Assembly (NCBI RefSeq): GCF_900176365.1
Contig: NZ_FWXY01000018.1
Span: 1 to 64,000 of the forward strand
Length of the DNA: 64,000 nt
Direction of reading: 5' to 3'
Origin: Desulfocicer vacuolatum DSM 3385
Lineage (GTDB): Bacteria; Desulfobacterota; Desulfobacteria; Desulfobacterales; Desulfobacteraceae
The notes under the pieces were generated by a model. It ran no database searches. It had not been told where the DNA came from and saw only the letters and a program-made list of their open reading frames with translations. Shown here piece by piece: positions 25,577-33,373 of this stretch (position 1 is its first letter; each line of letters opens with the position of its first letter). A program made the translations under genes and the position numbers.

Positions 25577-26838
25577 TGCTGGATATAAGTGTTGAAGAAA
25601 AAGAACAGCTCAAATTGGAACGACTACAGAGCACCTTGAACCGGGCCTGCAAGAATGTCCCCTTTCATCGCAAGCGGTTCCTGGAAAAAAATATTCTGCC
25701 CGAAGATATTGTCTCTTTAAAGGATCTTACAAAATTACCCTTCATGGATCGAACCCATCTGGGTACCCATTATCCCTATGGGTTATTTGCCGTGCCTTTA
25801 AGGGATATTGTACGTATTCACACGGCTCCGGGAACAGGTACAAACCCTTCCATCAGCGGGTACACCCGCACCGACCTTTTAATCTGGAAAAAACTGGTGG
25901 CCAGAAGTTTTGAAGCTGCCGGGGTGACCAGTCTGGATATTATTCAGATTCATTTGCCTCCGGGTCTTGCCAACTGGGGCAGGGATTATAAAGACGGAGG
26001 CGAGGCCATGGGTGCCGGAGTTATTCCAAATTCTCCCCTTTCCCTTAATAAAACCCTTATGGTGCTAAGGGATTACAAAACCACCACCCTTGTCACCACC
26101 CCGGCTTTTGCCCTGCAGCTCATGGATCACATGTTTGATCGGGAGCGCAATCCCAATGAACTGAATTTAAAACGGCTGATTCTGGTGGGGGAACCTGTGG
26201 AGGGAAAACTGGTGGCAGATCTGGAGGAAAGACTCCATGTGGATGTGTGGCTCAACTATGGTTTGAGCGAAATCCCGGGACCGGCCATTGCCCATGAGTG
26301 CCGCAGCCATTGTGACACCCACTGCTGCGGCAGCCATTGTGGGCTTCACATCAATGATGATCATATCCTGCCTGAGATCATTGACCCTGCCACAGGCACC
26401 CCTGTTCCCATGGGAGAAAAGGGAGAACTTATATTGACCACCCTGTCGGCCAGGGCCTTTCCTTTGATTCGATTTCGTACAGGGGATATGGCTCGGTTTG
26501 TGCCGGAACCCTGCGGGTGTTCGTCTCCTTTGATAAAACTTGAGTGGCTAAAGGAACGGGCCGATAATATGATCATTATCTCCGGTATAAAGGTATCCCT
26601 GGATCAGGTAAAGTCCACCCTTCAAAAGGCCCTGGCCGTGCCGTGCCCGGACTGCACTGTGGAGCGCATTCGCCGGGACGGCACAGAAACATTGGGGATT
26701 TCCCTGGTCATGGACGATGTTCTTTTTTCAGATGAAATCAAAGAATTGCAGCAGTTAATATCCCAAACGGAAAAACTCCTGGCCGAACAGGTGGGGGTAC
26801 CCATTAAAATTTGTCTGGTTCAAAAACGGGTTTTATAA
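25576..26838 (+). CDS. Phenylacetate-CoA ligase-like adenylate-forming enzyme with Cys/His-rich insert
   Basis: A 420-residue PaaK-family protein. The N-terminus reads RACKNVPFHRKRF (PaaK-like), the P-loop analogue is HTAPGTGTNPSISGYTRTD, and the core has YGLSEIPGPAIAHEC, GELILTTL and LIRFRTGDMARF. The C-terminal domain has NMIIISGIKVSLDQV. It probably activates a carboxylic acid with ATP and CoA. An unusual cluster (Cys242, His245, Cys246, His249, Cys250, Cys251, His254, Cys255) sits before GLHINDDH and could bind zinc. The one-base overlap with livF suggests that the imported substrate is activated directly. The substrate is unknown; aryl acids are favoured. Confidence 0.83.
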   Translation: MLDISVEEKEQLKLERLQSTLNRACKNVPFHRKRFLEKNILPEDIVSLKDLTKLPFMDRTHLGTHYPYGLFAVPLRDIVRIHTAPGTGTNPSISGYTRTDLLIWKKLVARSFEAAGVTSLDIIQIHLPPGLANWGRDYKDGGEAMGAGVIPNSPLSLNKTLMVLRDYKTTTLVTTPAFALQLMDHMFDRERNPNELNLKRLILVGEPVEGKLVADLEERLHVDVWLNYGLSEIPGPAIAHECRSHCDTHCCGSHCGLHINDDHILPEIIDPATGTPVPMGEKGELILTTLSARAFPLIRFRTGDMARFVPEPCGCSSPLIKLEWLKERADNMIIISGIKVSLDQVKSTLQKALAVPCPDCTVERIRRDGTETLGISLVMDDVLFSDEIKELQQLISQTEKLLAEQVGVPIKICLVQKRVL

Positions 26839-26846
26839 TATAGCGA

Positions 26847-27182
26847 TTAGTGGCTTTTAATGACATCCACGATAAAGGGGGTGCATCGGACCCCCACGCT
26901 TTGTTTCTTTACCCAGATGCGGGCCATGGACATGGATTCCCCTTCAAGGTTGGTAATGCTGGCAAGCTCTTCGGCAAAGGCAATATCTTGGATATTGAAT
27001 TCATAATAAAAGGTATTGGGGGTAAAGGGGTCTGCAATGAGGATCACCTTTGACTTGTTGGTGGGATGTTTTTTGGGAGAGCCTGAAAAAGGGATGTGGT
27101 TGTGTTTATCAACATTCTGGGGTTTCTGGTAGGTCTGGATTTCAAACTTTTCTTTTAACTCAACAAGATTGGCAATGGCCAT
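26847..27182 (-). CDS. Conserved-looking hypothetical protein, 111 residues
   Basis: I do not recognise the family. From the Met at 27182, preceded by GAGGAGA at good spacing, the product is 111 residues, soluble and without a signal peptide. A central strand-rich part (SKVILIADPFTPNTFYYEFN) is followed by GESMSMARIWVKKQSVGVR. The frame is open to 27281 but lacks a ribosome site there. It is convergent with the ligase gene, 8 nt away, and stands alone. Confidence 0.7.
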   Translation of the reverse strand: MAIANLVELKEKFEIQTYQKPQNVDKHNHIPFSGSPKKHPTNKSKVILIADPFTPNTFYYEFNIQDIAFAEELASITNLEGESMSMARIWVKKQSVGVRCTPFIVDVIKSH

Positions 27183-27283
27183 AATATTTCTCCTCAAATC
27201 AAATCTGAAAGGTCTTGTATTATTGTTTCTGTTGATGCAATGTCGTTTGGGGCGTAACTTTTTGCATCCAATGGGATGCAAGA

Positions 27284-27512
27284 TTAATCTTCGAGAATAT
27301 CAAAATCGGGCAATGCTCCTTGACGTATTCTGGACATAACACCATGTGTGAAATCCACAAAGGGATGCCTCCTAATGATATCTGTTCGTTTCATAGGAAG
27401 AGCCTGATCATCGAATGTTCACAATGAATATTTTGCCATATTCAAAGGCATCTGCCAAGGCCTTAAATTCCATGACAAGTTTTTTGTTTTTCCATCGCAA
27501 GACAGCTGCCAT
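27284..27512 (-). pseudogene. Frameshifted small gene (about 75 codons)
   Basis: On the minus strand an ATG at 27512 opens MAAVLRWKNKKLVMEFKALA and continues through DAFEYGKIFIVNI, then stops at TGA. Shifting by one base at about 27410 gives DDQALPMKRTDIIRRHPFVD and FTHGVMSRIRQGALPDFDIL, ending at 27284. The two halves join as one plausible 75-residue soluble protein, suggesting a single-base frameshift. The family is not recognised. Two separate peptides are the alternative. Confidence 0.45.
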
Positions 27513-27778
27513 GGTGTGAGTTAGTTACCAAATATGTTGCTTTGAATTGTTATTGAACAGTGTCCCTTTGGGGATTGCTCTTTGAGAGTTATTGGCTCAT
27601 AAACATAGGTATACGCCATTCTTTCATACACTGTCATCCATTTGCAATACTTTTATACATGGGATAAACTCTTTAAAATTAAGTTTGGTATGGGTATGAG
27701 GTGTTGTTGTTTTCCTCCATCGTGGAAGACTTGCAATAAAATTTTGGCACCATGATTTTGAGACACAGGTGAATCATT
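27513..27778. other. Upstream region of the hybrid kinase
   Basis: About 265 bp with no supported gene. No promoter boxes are convincing, and a ribosome site for the kinase is weak. Confidence 0.3.
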
Positions 27779-30700
27779 ATGAATGGGAAGAGAGTAACAC
27801 GTTCATCAACAAGAGTTGATATGAGATTTAATTGTTTAAATAATTCTCTTATTAATATTTTTAAAGTAAAATCCATTCGTATGATGATGTTTGTTGCCGT
27901 CATTGTTTTTGTCACCTTGATTGCCTTTGACCGTTTTTTTATTTATCCGTCCTTTATTAAACAACTGGGGCGGAATACTGAAAACCAGGCACTGCGCCTG
28001 GCCAAGCATTTGGCTCCGGATTTGCAGCACTGGTTCCTTGAACCGGAAAAATCTAAGGTTGACCAAGGTACCGTTGCAAAACTCAAACAGCTGCAAAGGG
28101 ATTTTGACCTTTTTAAAATTGATTTTTTTGATAAAACCGGTCGCTGTTTTTATTCCACAACAAAAAAGGACATCGGCAGGTTTGTAAACGACGACTATTT
28201 TACCAATCTGGTGTCCCGGGGTAAAATTTTCACCCGCATGATTAAGAGAAAGGCCCTCTCCCTGGAGAAGATGTCTGTTGATACAAATGTGGTGGAAACT
28301 TATTATCCCATTATGGAAGGAGATCAATTCCTGGGGGCATTGGAGCTTTATTATGATGTCTCTGTTCAGATTAAGAATTTAAAAAAACAGGTCCTCACCT
28401 CCATGGCCCTGATGTCGGGTCTTGCCCTGGCCATGTCCATCATTATTTTACAGCTTCTTAAAAAAATGGCCGGTACCATGCTCAAAGAGCAGGAAACCCA
28501 GAAAGCCCTCATGGCAAGTGAAACCCACCATCGGGAGCTGGTGCAGGGGGTTAACGGCATTATTTTAAGATTTAACACAGATTGTCGCATTACTTTTTTA
28601 AATCGTCATGGTTTGAAATTTTTCGGATTCCGGGAAGAGCAGATTATAGGACGTCATGTTCTGAGTACCATTGCAAGGCATTCCGGTACCGATGCCGGTA
28701 ATTTTGCCCAAATGTTTGAAACCCTTTGCAGGCATCCTGAATCACTTCCCCGGGATGAGAATTTATATATTGATAAAAAAGGCAATGAGACCTGGATTGC
28801 CTGGACCAACCAGCCCATCCGCAATGACCGGGAAGAGATTGAAGAAATTCTTTCCATCGGCATTGATATCACCCGGCAAAAAAAGACGGAACAGCATCTT
28901 CAGGAACTTCTGGAGAACACCATGCAGATGCTGGAGGCCATGCCCTTTGGGATTGTTATTGTGGGGAAAGATCGGATTATTCGCAGTGCCAACCGGGTGG
29001 CCCTGGATCTCATGGGCATTGAAGATGAGTCAGAGATTGTGGGAAAGGTGTGTCACAATCGCATTTGCCCGGCAGAGGATTGTAATTGTCCGGTACTGGA
29101 TCTGGGCCAAATGGTGGACAGCTCCGAACGCATCCTTATTGGAAAAGACAATAAACGTATTCCCATCATTAAAACGGTGTTATCAACCACCCTGCAAGGC
29201 GAAAACGTTCTTTTGGAAGCTTTTGTGGATATTTCCGAATTAAACCAGGTAAGAGAAGAGGTTGGAAATGCCAATTTTAAACTGGAGATGGCCCTGGCAA
29301 AGGCCAATCGCATGGCAGAAAAAGCCGCCGTTGCCAATACTGCAAAAAGCGAATTTCTGGCCAATATGAGCCATGAAATCCGGACTCCCTTGAATGGCAT
29401 CATTGGAATGACCCAGATTTTGATGGATACCGGCACCCTGGACAATGATCAGCGTCGCTATGCTAAAATCATCCAGAGCAGCGGAACCTCTCTTTTGAGT
29501 ATCATTAATGACATTCTTGATTTTTCCAAGATTGAAGCCGGCAAGCTTGAAATGGAAATCATCCCCTTTGATTTGCGTCTGCTGTTAAGTGACTTTGCAG
29601 CCATGATGTCCCTTCGCATTGAAAAAAAAGGACTGGAATTCATCTGTGCTGCAAGTCCGGATGTACCGTCTTTGTTGCTTGGAGATCCCGGCCGTTTAAA
29701 ACAGATACTGATTAATCTTGCGGGCAATGCTGTTAAATTTACCAAGTACGGAGAAATTTCTGTGCAGGTCACTTTGCACTCTGAAGATAAAACCCGGGTT
29801 ATGCTTCATTTTGCGGTTAAGGATACCGGTATCGGTATTCCCCGGGATAAACAGGAACACCTGTTTGACAGTTTTACCCAGGCTGATACCTCAACCACCC
29901 GAAAATACGGGGGAACAGGGTTGGGGTTGACCATCTCCAAGACCCTTTGCCAATTGATGGGGGGGAACATCGGGCTTAACAGCAAAGAGGGTAGAGGCGC
30001 TGAGTTCTGGTTCACGGCGGAGTTTGAAAAACAAAAAAGCTGTCAACACCCTGTAAAGTCTGTACCAAAGGCAGATCTTAAGGGGGTGCGTGTCATGGTG
30101 GTGGATGATAACAAGACCAATCGTGAAATTTTATGTACCCAGCTCAATGCCTGGGAAATGGTTGCAACGGCTTATCCCGGCGGGGCAGAAGCCCTTGAAG
30201 CCTATGGGGCAGAGATCAAGGCCGGTCCTGCCTATGAACTGGCCATTCTGGATATGCAGATGCCGGACATGGATGGATTAACCCTTGGTAAGCTGATACA
30301 GGAAGAGACAAGCGTCCCCAACCCCCGTCTAATAATGATGACTTCGGTGGGCAGGGCCGGGGATGCCAAACGATTTAAAGATGCTGGTTTTTCTGCCTAT
30401 CTTGTGAAGCCGGTGGGACAACTTGATCTCATGGATGCTTTATCCACGGTGATTTCAGGCCATCCCATTGAGAGGGAAGACCAGCCCATTGTCACCCGTC
30501 ATACGGTGCGGGAAATGCGTCGTAAAAATATTCGAATTTTACTGGCCGAAGATAATATTGTGAATCAGCATGTGGCCTTGAAATTTTTGGAAAAAATAGG
30601 TCACACAGCGGTTGATACCGTGAAAAATGGCCAGGAGGCCGTCACAGCACTGGGCAAAATTGACTATGATTTGGTGCTGATGGATGTTCAAATGCCCAAA

Positions 30701-30901
30701 ATGGATGGCATTGAAGCCACCCGGCGCATCCGGGATGTCCAGTCTGAATGTCTCAATCATGCAGTTCCCATCATTGCCATGACAGCCCATGCCATGCAAA
30801 GCGATCGAGATCGATGCCTTGAGGCTGGCATGAACGATCATGTCACCAAGCCGGTGAATCCCAAAATTTTGAGCGAAATTTTGGAAAAATGGTTGAGTTA
30901 G
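27779..30901 (+). CDS. Hybrid sensor histidine kinase with two PAS and two receiver domains
   Basis: A 1040-residue membrane kinase. TM1 (about 35-60) is followed by a periplasmic or Cache-like sensor (60-200), TM2 (about 205-225), PAS1 (about 245-365), PAS2 (about 375-495), HisKA with His532 in FLANMSHEIRTPLNGIIGM, and HATPase (about 640-760, DTGIGI and GGTGLGL). REC1 has Asp825 and REC2 has Asp969. PAS2 contains CHNRICPAEDCNCP (Cys425, Cys430, Cys435, Cys437), a Cys-rich motif seen in anaerobe PAS domains and possibly redox-active. No Hpt or output gene is adjacent, so an orphan phosphorelay is likely. Met at 27779 is the longest start; later Mets (residues 15 or 35) are possible. Confidence 0.9.
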   Translation: MNGKRVTRSSTRVDMRFNCLNNSLINIFKVKSIRMMMFVAVIVFVTLIAFDRFFIYPSFIKQLGRNTENQALRLAKHLAPDLQHWFLEPEKSKVDQGTVAKLKQLQRDFDLFKIDFFDKTGRCFYSTTKKDIGRFVNDDYFTNLVSRGKIFTRMIKRKALSLEKMSVDTNVVETYYPIMEGDQFLGALELYYDVSVQIKNLKKQVLTSMALMSGLALAMSIIILQLLKKMAGTMLKEQETQKALMASETHHRELVQGVNGIILRFNTDCRITFLNRHGLKFFGFREEQIIGRHVLSTIARHSGTDAGNFAQMFETLCRHPESLPRDENLYIDKKGNETWIAWTNQPIRNDREEIEEILSIGIDITRQKKTEQHLQELLENTMQMLEAMPFGIVIVGKDRIIRSANRVALDLMGIEDESEIVGKVCHNRICPAEDCNCPVLDLGQMVDSSERILIGKDNKRIPIIKTVLSTTLQGENVLLEAFVDISELNQVREEVGNANFKLEMALAKANRMAEKAAVANTAKSEFLANMSHEIRTPLNGIIGMTQILMDTGTLDNDQRRYAKIIQSSGTSLLSIINDILDFSKIEAGKLEMEIIPFDLRLLLSDFAAMMSLRIEKKGLEFICAASPDVPSLLLGDPGRLKQILINLAGNAVKFTKYGEISVQVTLHSEDKTRVMLHFAVKDTGIGIPRDKQEHLFDSFTQADTSTTRKYGGTGLGLTISKTLCQLMGGNIGLNSKEGRGAEFWFTAEFEKQKSCQHPVKSVPKADLKGVRVMVVDDNKTNREILCTQLNAWEMVATAYPGGAEALEAYGAEIKAGPAYELAILDMQMPDMDGLTLGKLIQEETSVPNPRLIMMTSVGRAGDAKRFKDAGFSAYLVKPVGQLDLMDALSTVISGHPIEREDQPIVTRHTVREMRRKNIRILLAEDNIVNQHVALKFLEKIGHTAVDTVKNGQEAVTALGKIDYDLVLMDVQMPKMDGIEATRRIRDVQSECLNHAVPIIAMTAHAMQSDRDRCLEAGMNDHVTKPVNPKILSEILEKWLS

Positions 30902-31338
30902 GCGTCGCCGGTGGACCCAAAGCCCCCCTCTCCCCGGGCTGTGTCTGACAGTGCATCTGATACCAGCACACGGGGACGCAGCACCGGCATAATAACCATT
31001 TGAGCAATTTTCATCCCAACGGTGATCTTAAATGTATTTTGGGAGTGGTTTATCAGGATCACACCGATTTCGCCTCTGTATCCCTGGTCAATGGTGCCGG
31101 GGGTGTTCAGGACGGTGATGCCGTTTTTATATGCCAGTCCGCTGCGGGGGCGCACCTGGGCCTCGGTGTTATCCGGAAGTTCAATTTTAATACCGGTTTT
31201 AATCAGTTTAAACTCCCCCGGTTCCAGGGTGAGCTCATCAACGGAAAAAAGGTCCAGCCCGGAATCATCTTCATGGGCGTACCGGGGAATGACGGCATGT
31301 TTTTGGGTTTTGGTAATTTTGAGTGTGGGTGGGGTCAT
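30898..31338 (-). CDS. dut: dUTP diphosphatase
   Basis: A 146-residue trimeric dUTPase. Its conserved motifs appear in order: DDSGLDLFSV, RPRSGLAYKNGITVLNTPG, TIDQGYRGEIGVILINHS and the C-terminal glycine-rich RGEGGFGSTG that closes over the active site. It removes dUTP and supplies dUMP. The start at 31338 has GGAG 5 nt upstream; the frame is open to 31425. Its stop codon overlaps the stop of the convergent kinase gene. Confidence 0.95.
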   Translation of the reverse strand: MTPPTLKITKTQKHAVIPRYAHEDDSGLDLFSVDELTLEPGEFKLIKTGIKIELPDNTEAQVRPRSGLAYKNGITVLNTPGTIDQGYRGEIGVILINHSQNTFKITVGMKIAQMVIMPVLRPRVLVSDALSDTARGEGGFGSTGDA

Positions 31339-31546
31339 AAATGCTCCGGGGATTTTTTTATAATCAAGTGTTAAGGACCGCAGATGAAATAACCTGGGCA
31401 TAAATAGCGCAGCATTTTGTTTCATCTACAAGGCGTATTAAAGGTTTAATAGCTCCGCCCTATTGCCCTTTAATGCAACGCAGTCCATGGACCAAAAGGC
31501 AAGCTATTTCGCTCAAATTATAAAATCGACGGTCCTGAGGAATGGG

Positions 31547-32182
31547 TCACCGAATAAAGTTGGTCATGACTTTGGCAGGTGGCGCCGGTGCCGGAATTTC
31601 TTTTTTCCCCACTTCCATTACTTTCATCAACCAGGCCATGTTTTGCCCCAGTACCTCCATGATCTGTTTTCCTTCCCCATCCTGTTCCATTTCACCGGGG
31701 TTCATCCCATGGGCCACATTCCAATAGTTGGAATTGGGCATGACCATTTCTGAATAAATTATATAGTGATTGAGTTCGTCCATGGTGGGAACGCCTCCGG
31801 ATCTTCGTACAGCAGCCACAGATGCCCCTACCTTGTGTCGATACAGGCTGTTATTGGTGGTGGCCACAAAAAAAGCTCGGTCCAGAAAAGATTTCATGGT
31901 ACCTGCCACACCTGAAAAATATACAGGGGAACCTAAAAGAATACCATCTGCCTCTACCATTTTTTGTATCCAATCATTAACAGGATCATCCTTAATGACA
32001 CATTGTTGGTTCTGTTTTTTGGCACAGGAAAAACAGGCTTTGCATCCCCGGATTTTTTCCTTTCCCACATGGATGAGCTCTGTTTCGATACCCTGTTTTT
32101 CGATTTCTGCCAATACGGTGTTAAGACTTCCTGCTGTATTACCCTTTTTTCGTGGGCTGCCGTTAAAAGCAACGACTTTCAT
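31547..32182 (-). CDS. NADPH-dependent FMN reductase / iron-sulfur flavoprotein
   Basis: A 211-residue flavodoxin-fold protein. The N-terminal phosphate-binding loop is FNGSPRKKGNTAG. A cysteine set Cys47-x2-Cys50-x2-Cys53-x7-Cys61 follows, the spacing used by iron-sulfur flavoproteins for a 4Fe-4S cluster. GSPVYFSGVAGTMKSFLDR is the usual FMN-binding segment. It may move electrons between ferredoxin or NAD(P)H and an unknown acceptor in the cytoplasm. AAGGAGA precedes the Met at 32182 at good spacing; the frame is open to 32224. Confidence 0.87.
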   Translation of the reverse strand: MKVVAFNGSPRKKGNTAGSLNTVLAEIEKQGIETELIHVGKEKIRGCKACFSCAKKQNQQCVIKDDPVNDWIQKMVEADGILLGSPVYFSGVAGTMKSFLDRAFFVATTNNSLYRHKVGASVAAVRRSGGVPTMDELNHYIIYSEMVMPNSNYWNVAHGMNPGEMEQDGEGKQIMEVLGQNMAWLMKVMEVGKKEIPAPAPPAKVMTNFIR

Positions 32183-32273
32183 GTTAATCTCCTTGAATTT
32201 ATTGTTTAGGCCATTTGGGGACAATAATCATGCACGGCTGTTTGGTCAACCTGCTCAGAGGCATGTACACGAT

Positions 32274-33152
32274 TTACTGGAGACGGAATTCTTTAATATG
32301 GGCAATGAGATGTTGAAATTTTGCCAGGGCCAGGTTGCGGCGTTTAAGGTAAATATTAATGTGATCATTTAAAATGTCCAGTTCCGGAAAAAGCTCCACA
32401 AGGCTACCTTCTTCCAGTTCCCTCAACACCGTATACCGGGGAACAAAGCCCACTCCCATGTTGCTCAGGGCTGCGTTGATCATGCCCCGGACATGGTTGA
32501 TCCGGGTAACCCTGTCAAAAATTACCTGTTTTTCCAGGGGAAGGGCATGGATAAAATTACGCCACCATGCAAGTTCATGGTCCTGGGAAAAGATGTTGCA
32601 ACGGGTAAGATCTTCCACTTTGGTAATTTTATTTTTTTTAACATACCGGGGAGAGGCAATCACTGCATATTCTTCCCGGAACAAAACAATGGTTTCAAGA
32701 TCCGGTCGTACATGGGGTTTGCAATCAATGATCACATCCAGTTCATCGTCCAGAAGCGGTTGAATCAGGGAATGGCTTAAAGTGAAATCCACGTGGATAT
32801 CAGGATGGTTTTCAAAAAAAAATTCCATACCCTTTAGCAGTACACTCACCCCGAACTCCACAGTGGAACCCATGCGAATCAGTTCTGGATATTTTTTTGT
32901 TTTCATTAACAGATCCTGGGTCTTTTCCACCTCATAAAAAATTTTTTGACAACTTTTAAATAAAATTTTTCCTTCACTTGTCAGGGCAAAGGTTTTTCGG
33001 TTTTTCTCCACCAGGGTAAGATTAAGGCTTTCCTCCAGGGTTTTGATGGCGTGGCTCACGGCGGACTGGGTCACAAAGCGTTTTTTGGCACATTTGGAAT
33101 AACTTTTCATCTGGGCCAGCACATAAAATGTGTTCAATTTATTTAAATCCAC
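32274..33152 (-). CDS. LysR-family regulator
   Basis: A 292-residue LysR-type regulator. The HTH is KRFVTQSAVSHAIKTLEESL, and the remainder is the usual two-lobed sensing domain (about residues 90-285). I prefer GTG 33152, where GGAG stands 8 nt upstream and the protein begins VDLNKLNTFYVLAQ as LysR proteins do; another GTG at 33200 has no site. It is divergent from the P5C-dehydrogenase gene, and the intergenic region holds two strong dyads, so it probably senses proline, glutamate semialdehyde or a related compound. Confidence 0.87.
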   Translation of the reverse strand: MDLNKLNTFYVLAQMKSYSKCAKKRFVTQSAVSHAIKTLEESLNLTLVEKNRKTFALTSEGKILFKSCQKIFYEVEKTQDLLMKTKKYPELIRMGSTVEFGVSVLLKGMEFFFENHPDIHVDFTLSHSLIQPLLDDELDVIIDCKPHVRPDLETIVLFREEYAVIASPRYVKKNKITKVEDLTRCNIFSQDHELAWWRNFIHALPLEKQVIFDRVTRINHVRGMINAALSNMGVGFVPRYTVLRELEEGSLVELFPELDILNDHINIYLKRRNLALAKFQHLIAHIKEFRLQ

Positions 33153-33232
33153 TTTTTTGCTCCAAAAATCTAAGGCATGGGGTATTTCAGCGATGTCCAC
33201 ATTTTGTGAATTTATGCTTTTTGAATATTAAT

Positions 33233-33295
33233 AATATTCATATTAAATATGAATATTATGAATTTTACTTATATAAATTTTATGGGTATAAGTAA
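33233..33295. promoter_or_regulatory. Two dyad operators between the LysR gene and P5CDH
   Basis: A perfect 12+1+12 inverted repeat (AATATTCATATT, centre A at 33245, AATATGAATATT) covers 33233-33257. A second dyad (TTACTTATA at 33265, TATAAGTAA at 33287) follows within 10 bp. AT-rich T-N11-A dyads between a LysR gene and its divergent target are the expected regulator binding sites. Confidence 0.65.
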
Positions 33296-33327
33296 ACCAT
33301 TAAAAAGAATATTTCCATAAATCGCAC

Positions 33328-33358
33328 GTCCTGACGGACACAACAAATTTTGAAAATA
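33328..33358 (+). repeat. DR-B fragment upstream of P5CDH
   Basis: About 30 bases match the start of DR-B (CGTCCTGACGGACACAACAA, then TTTGAAAAT). The GC hairpin is absent. It lies about 15 bp before the P5CDH start codon. Confidence 0.5.
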
Positions 33359-33373
33359 TTAAGGGAGGCTGCC

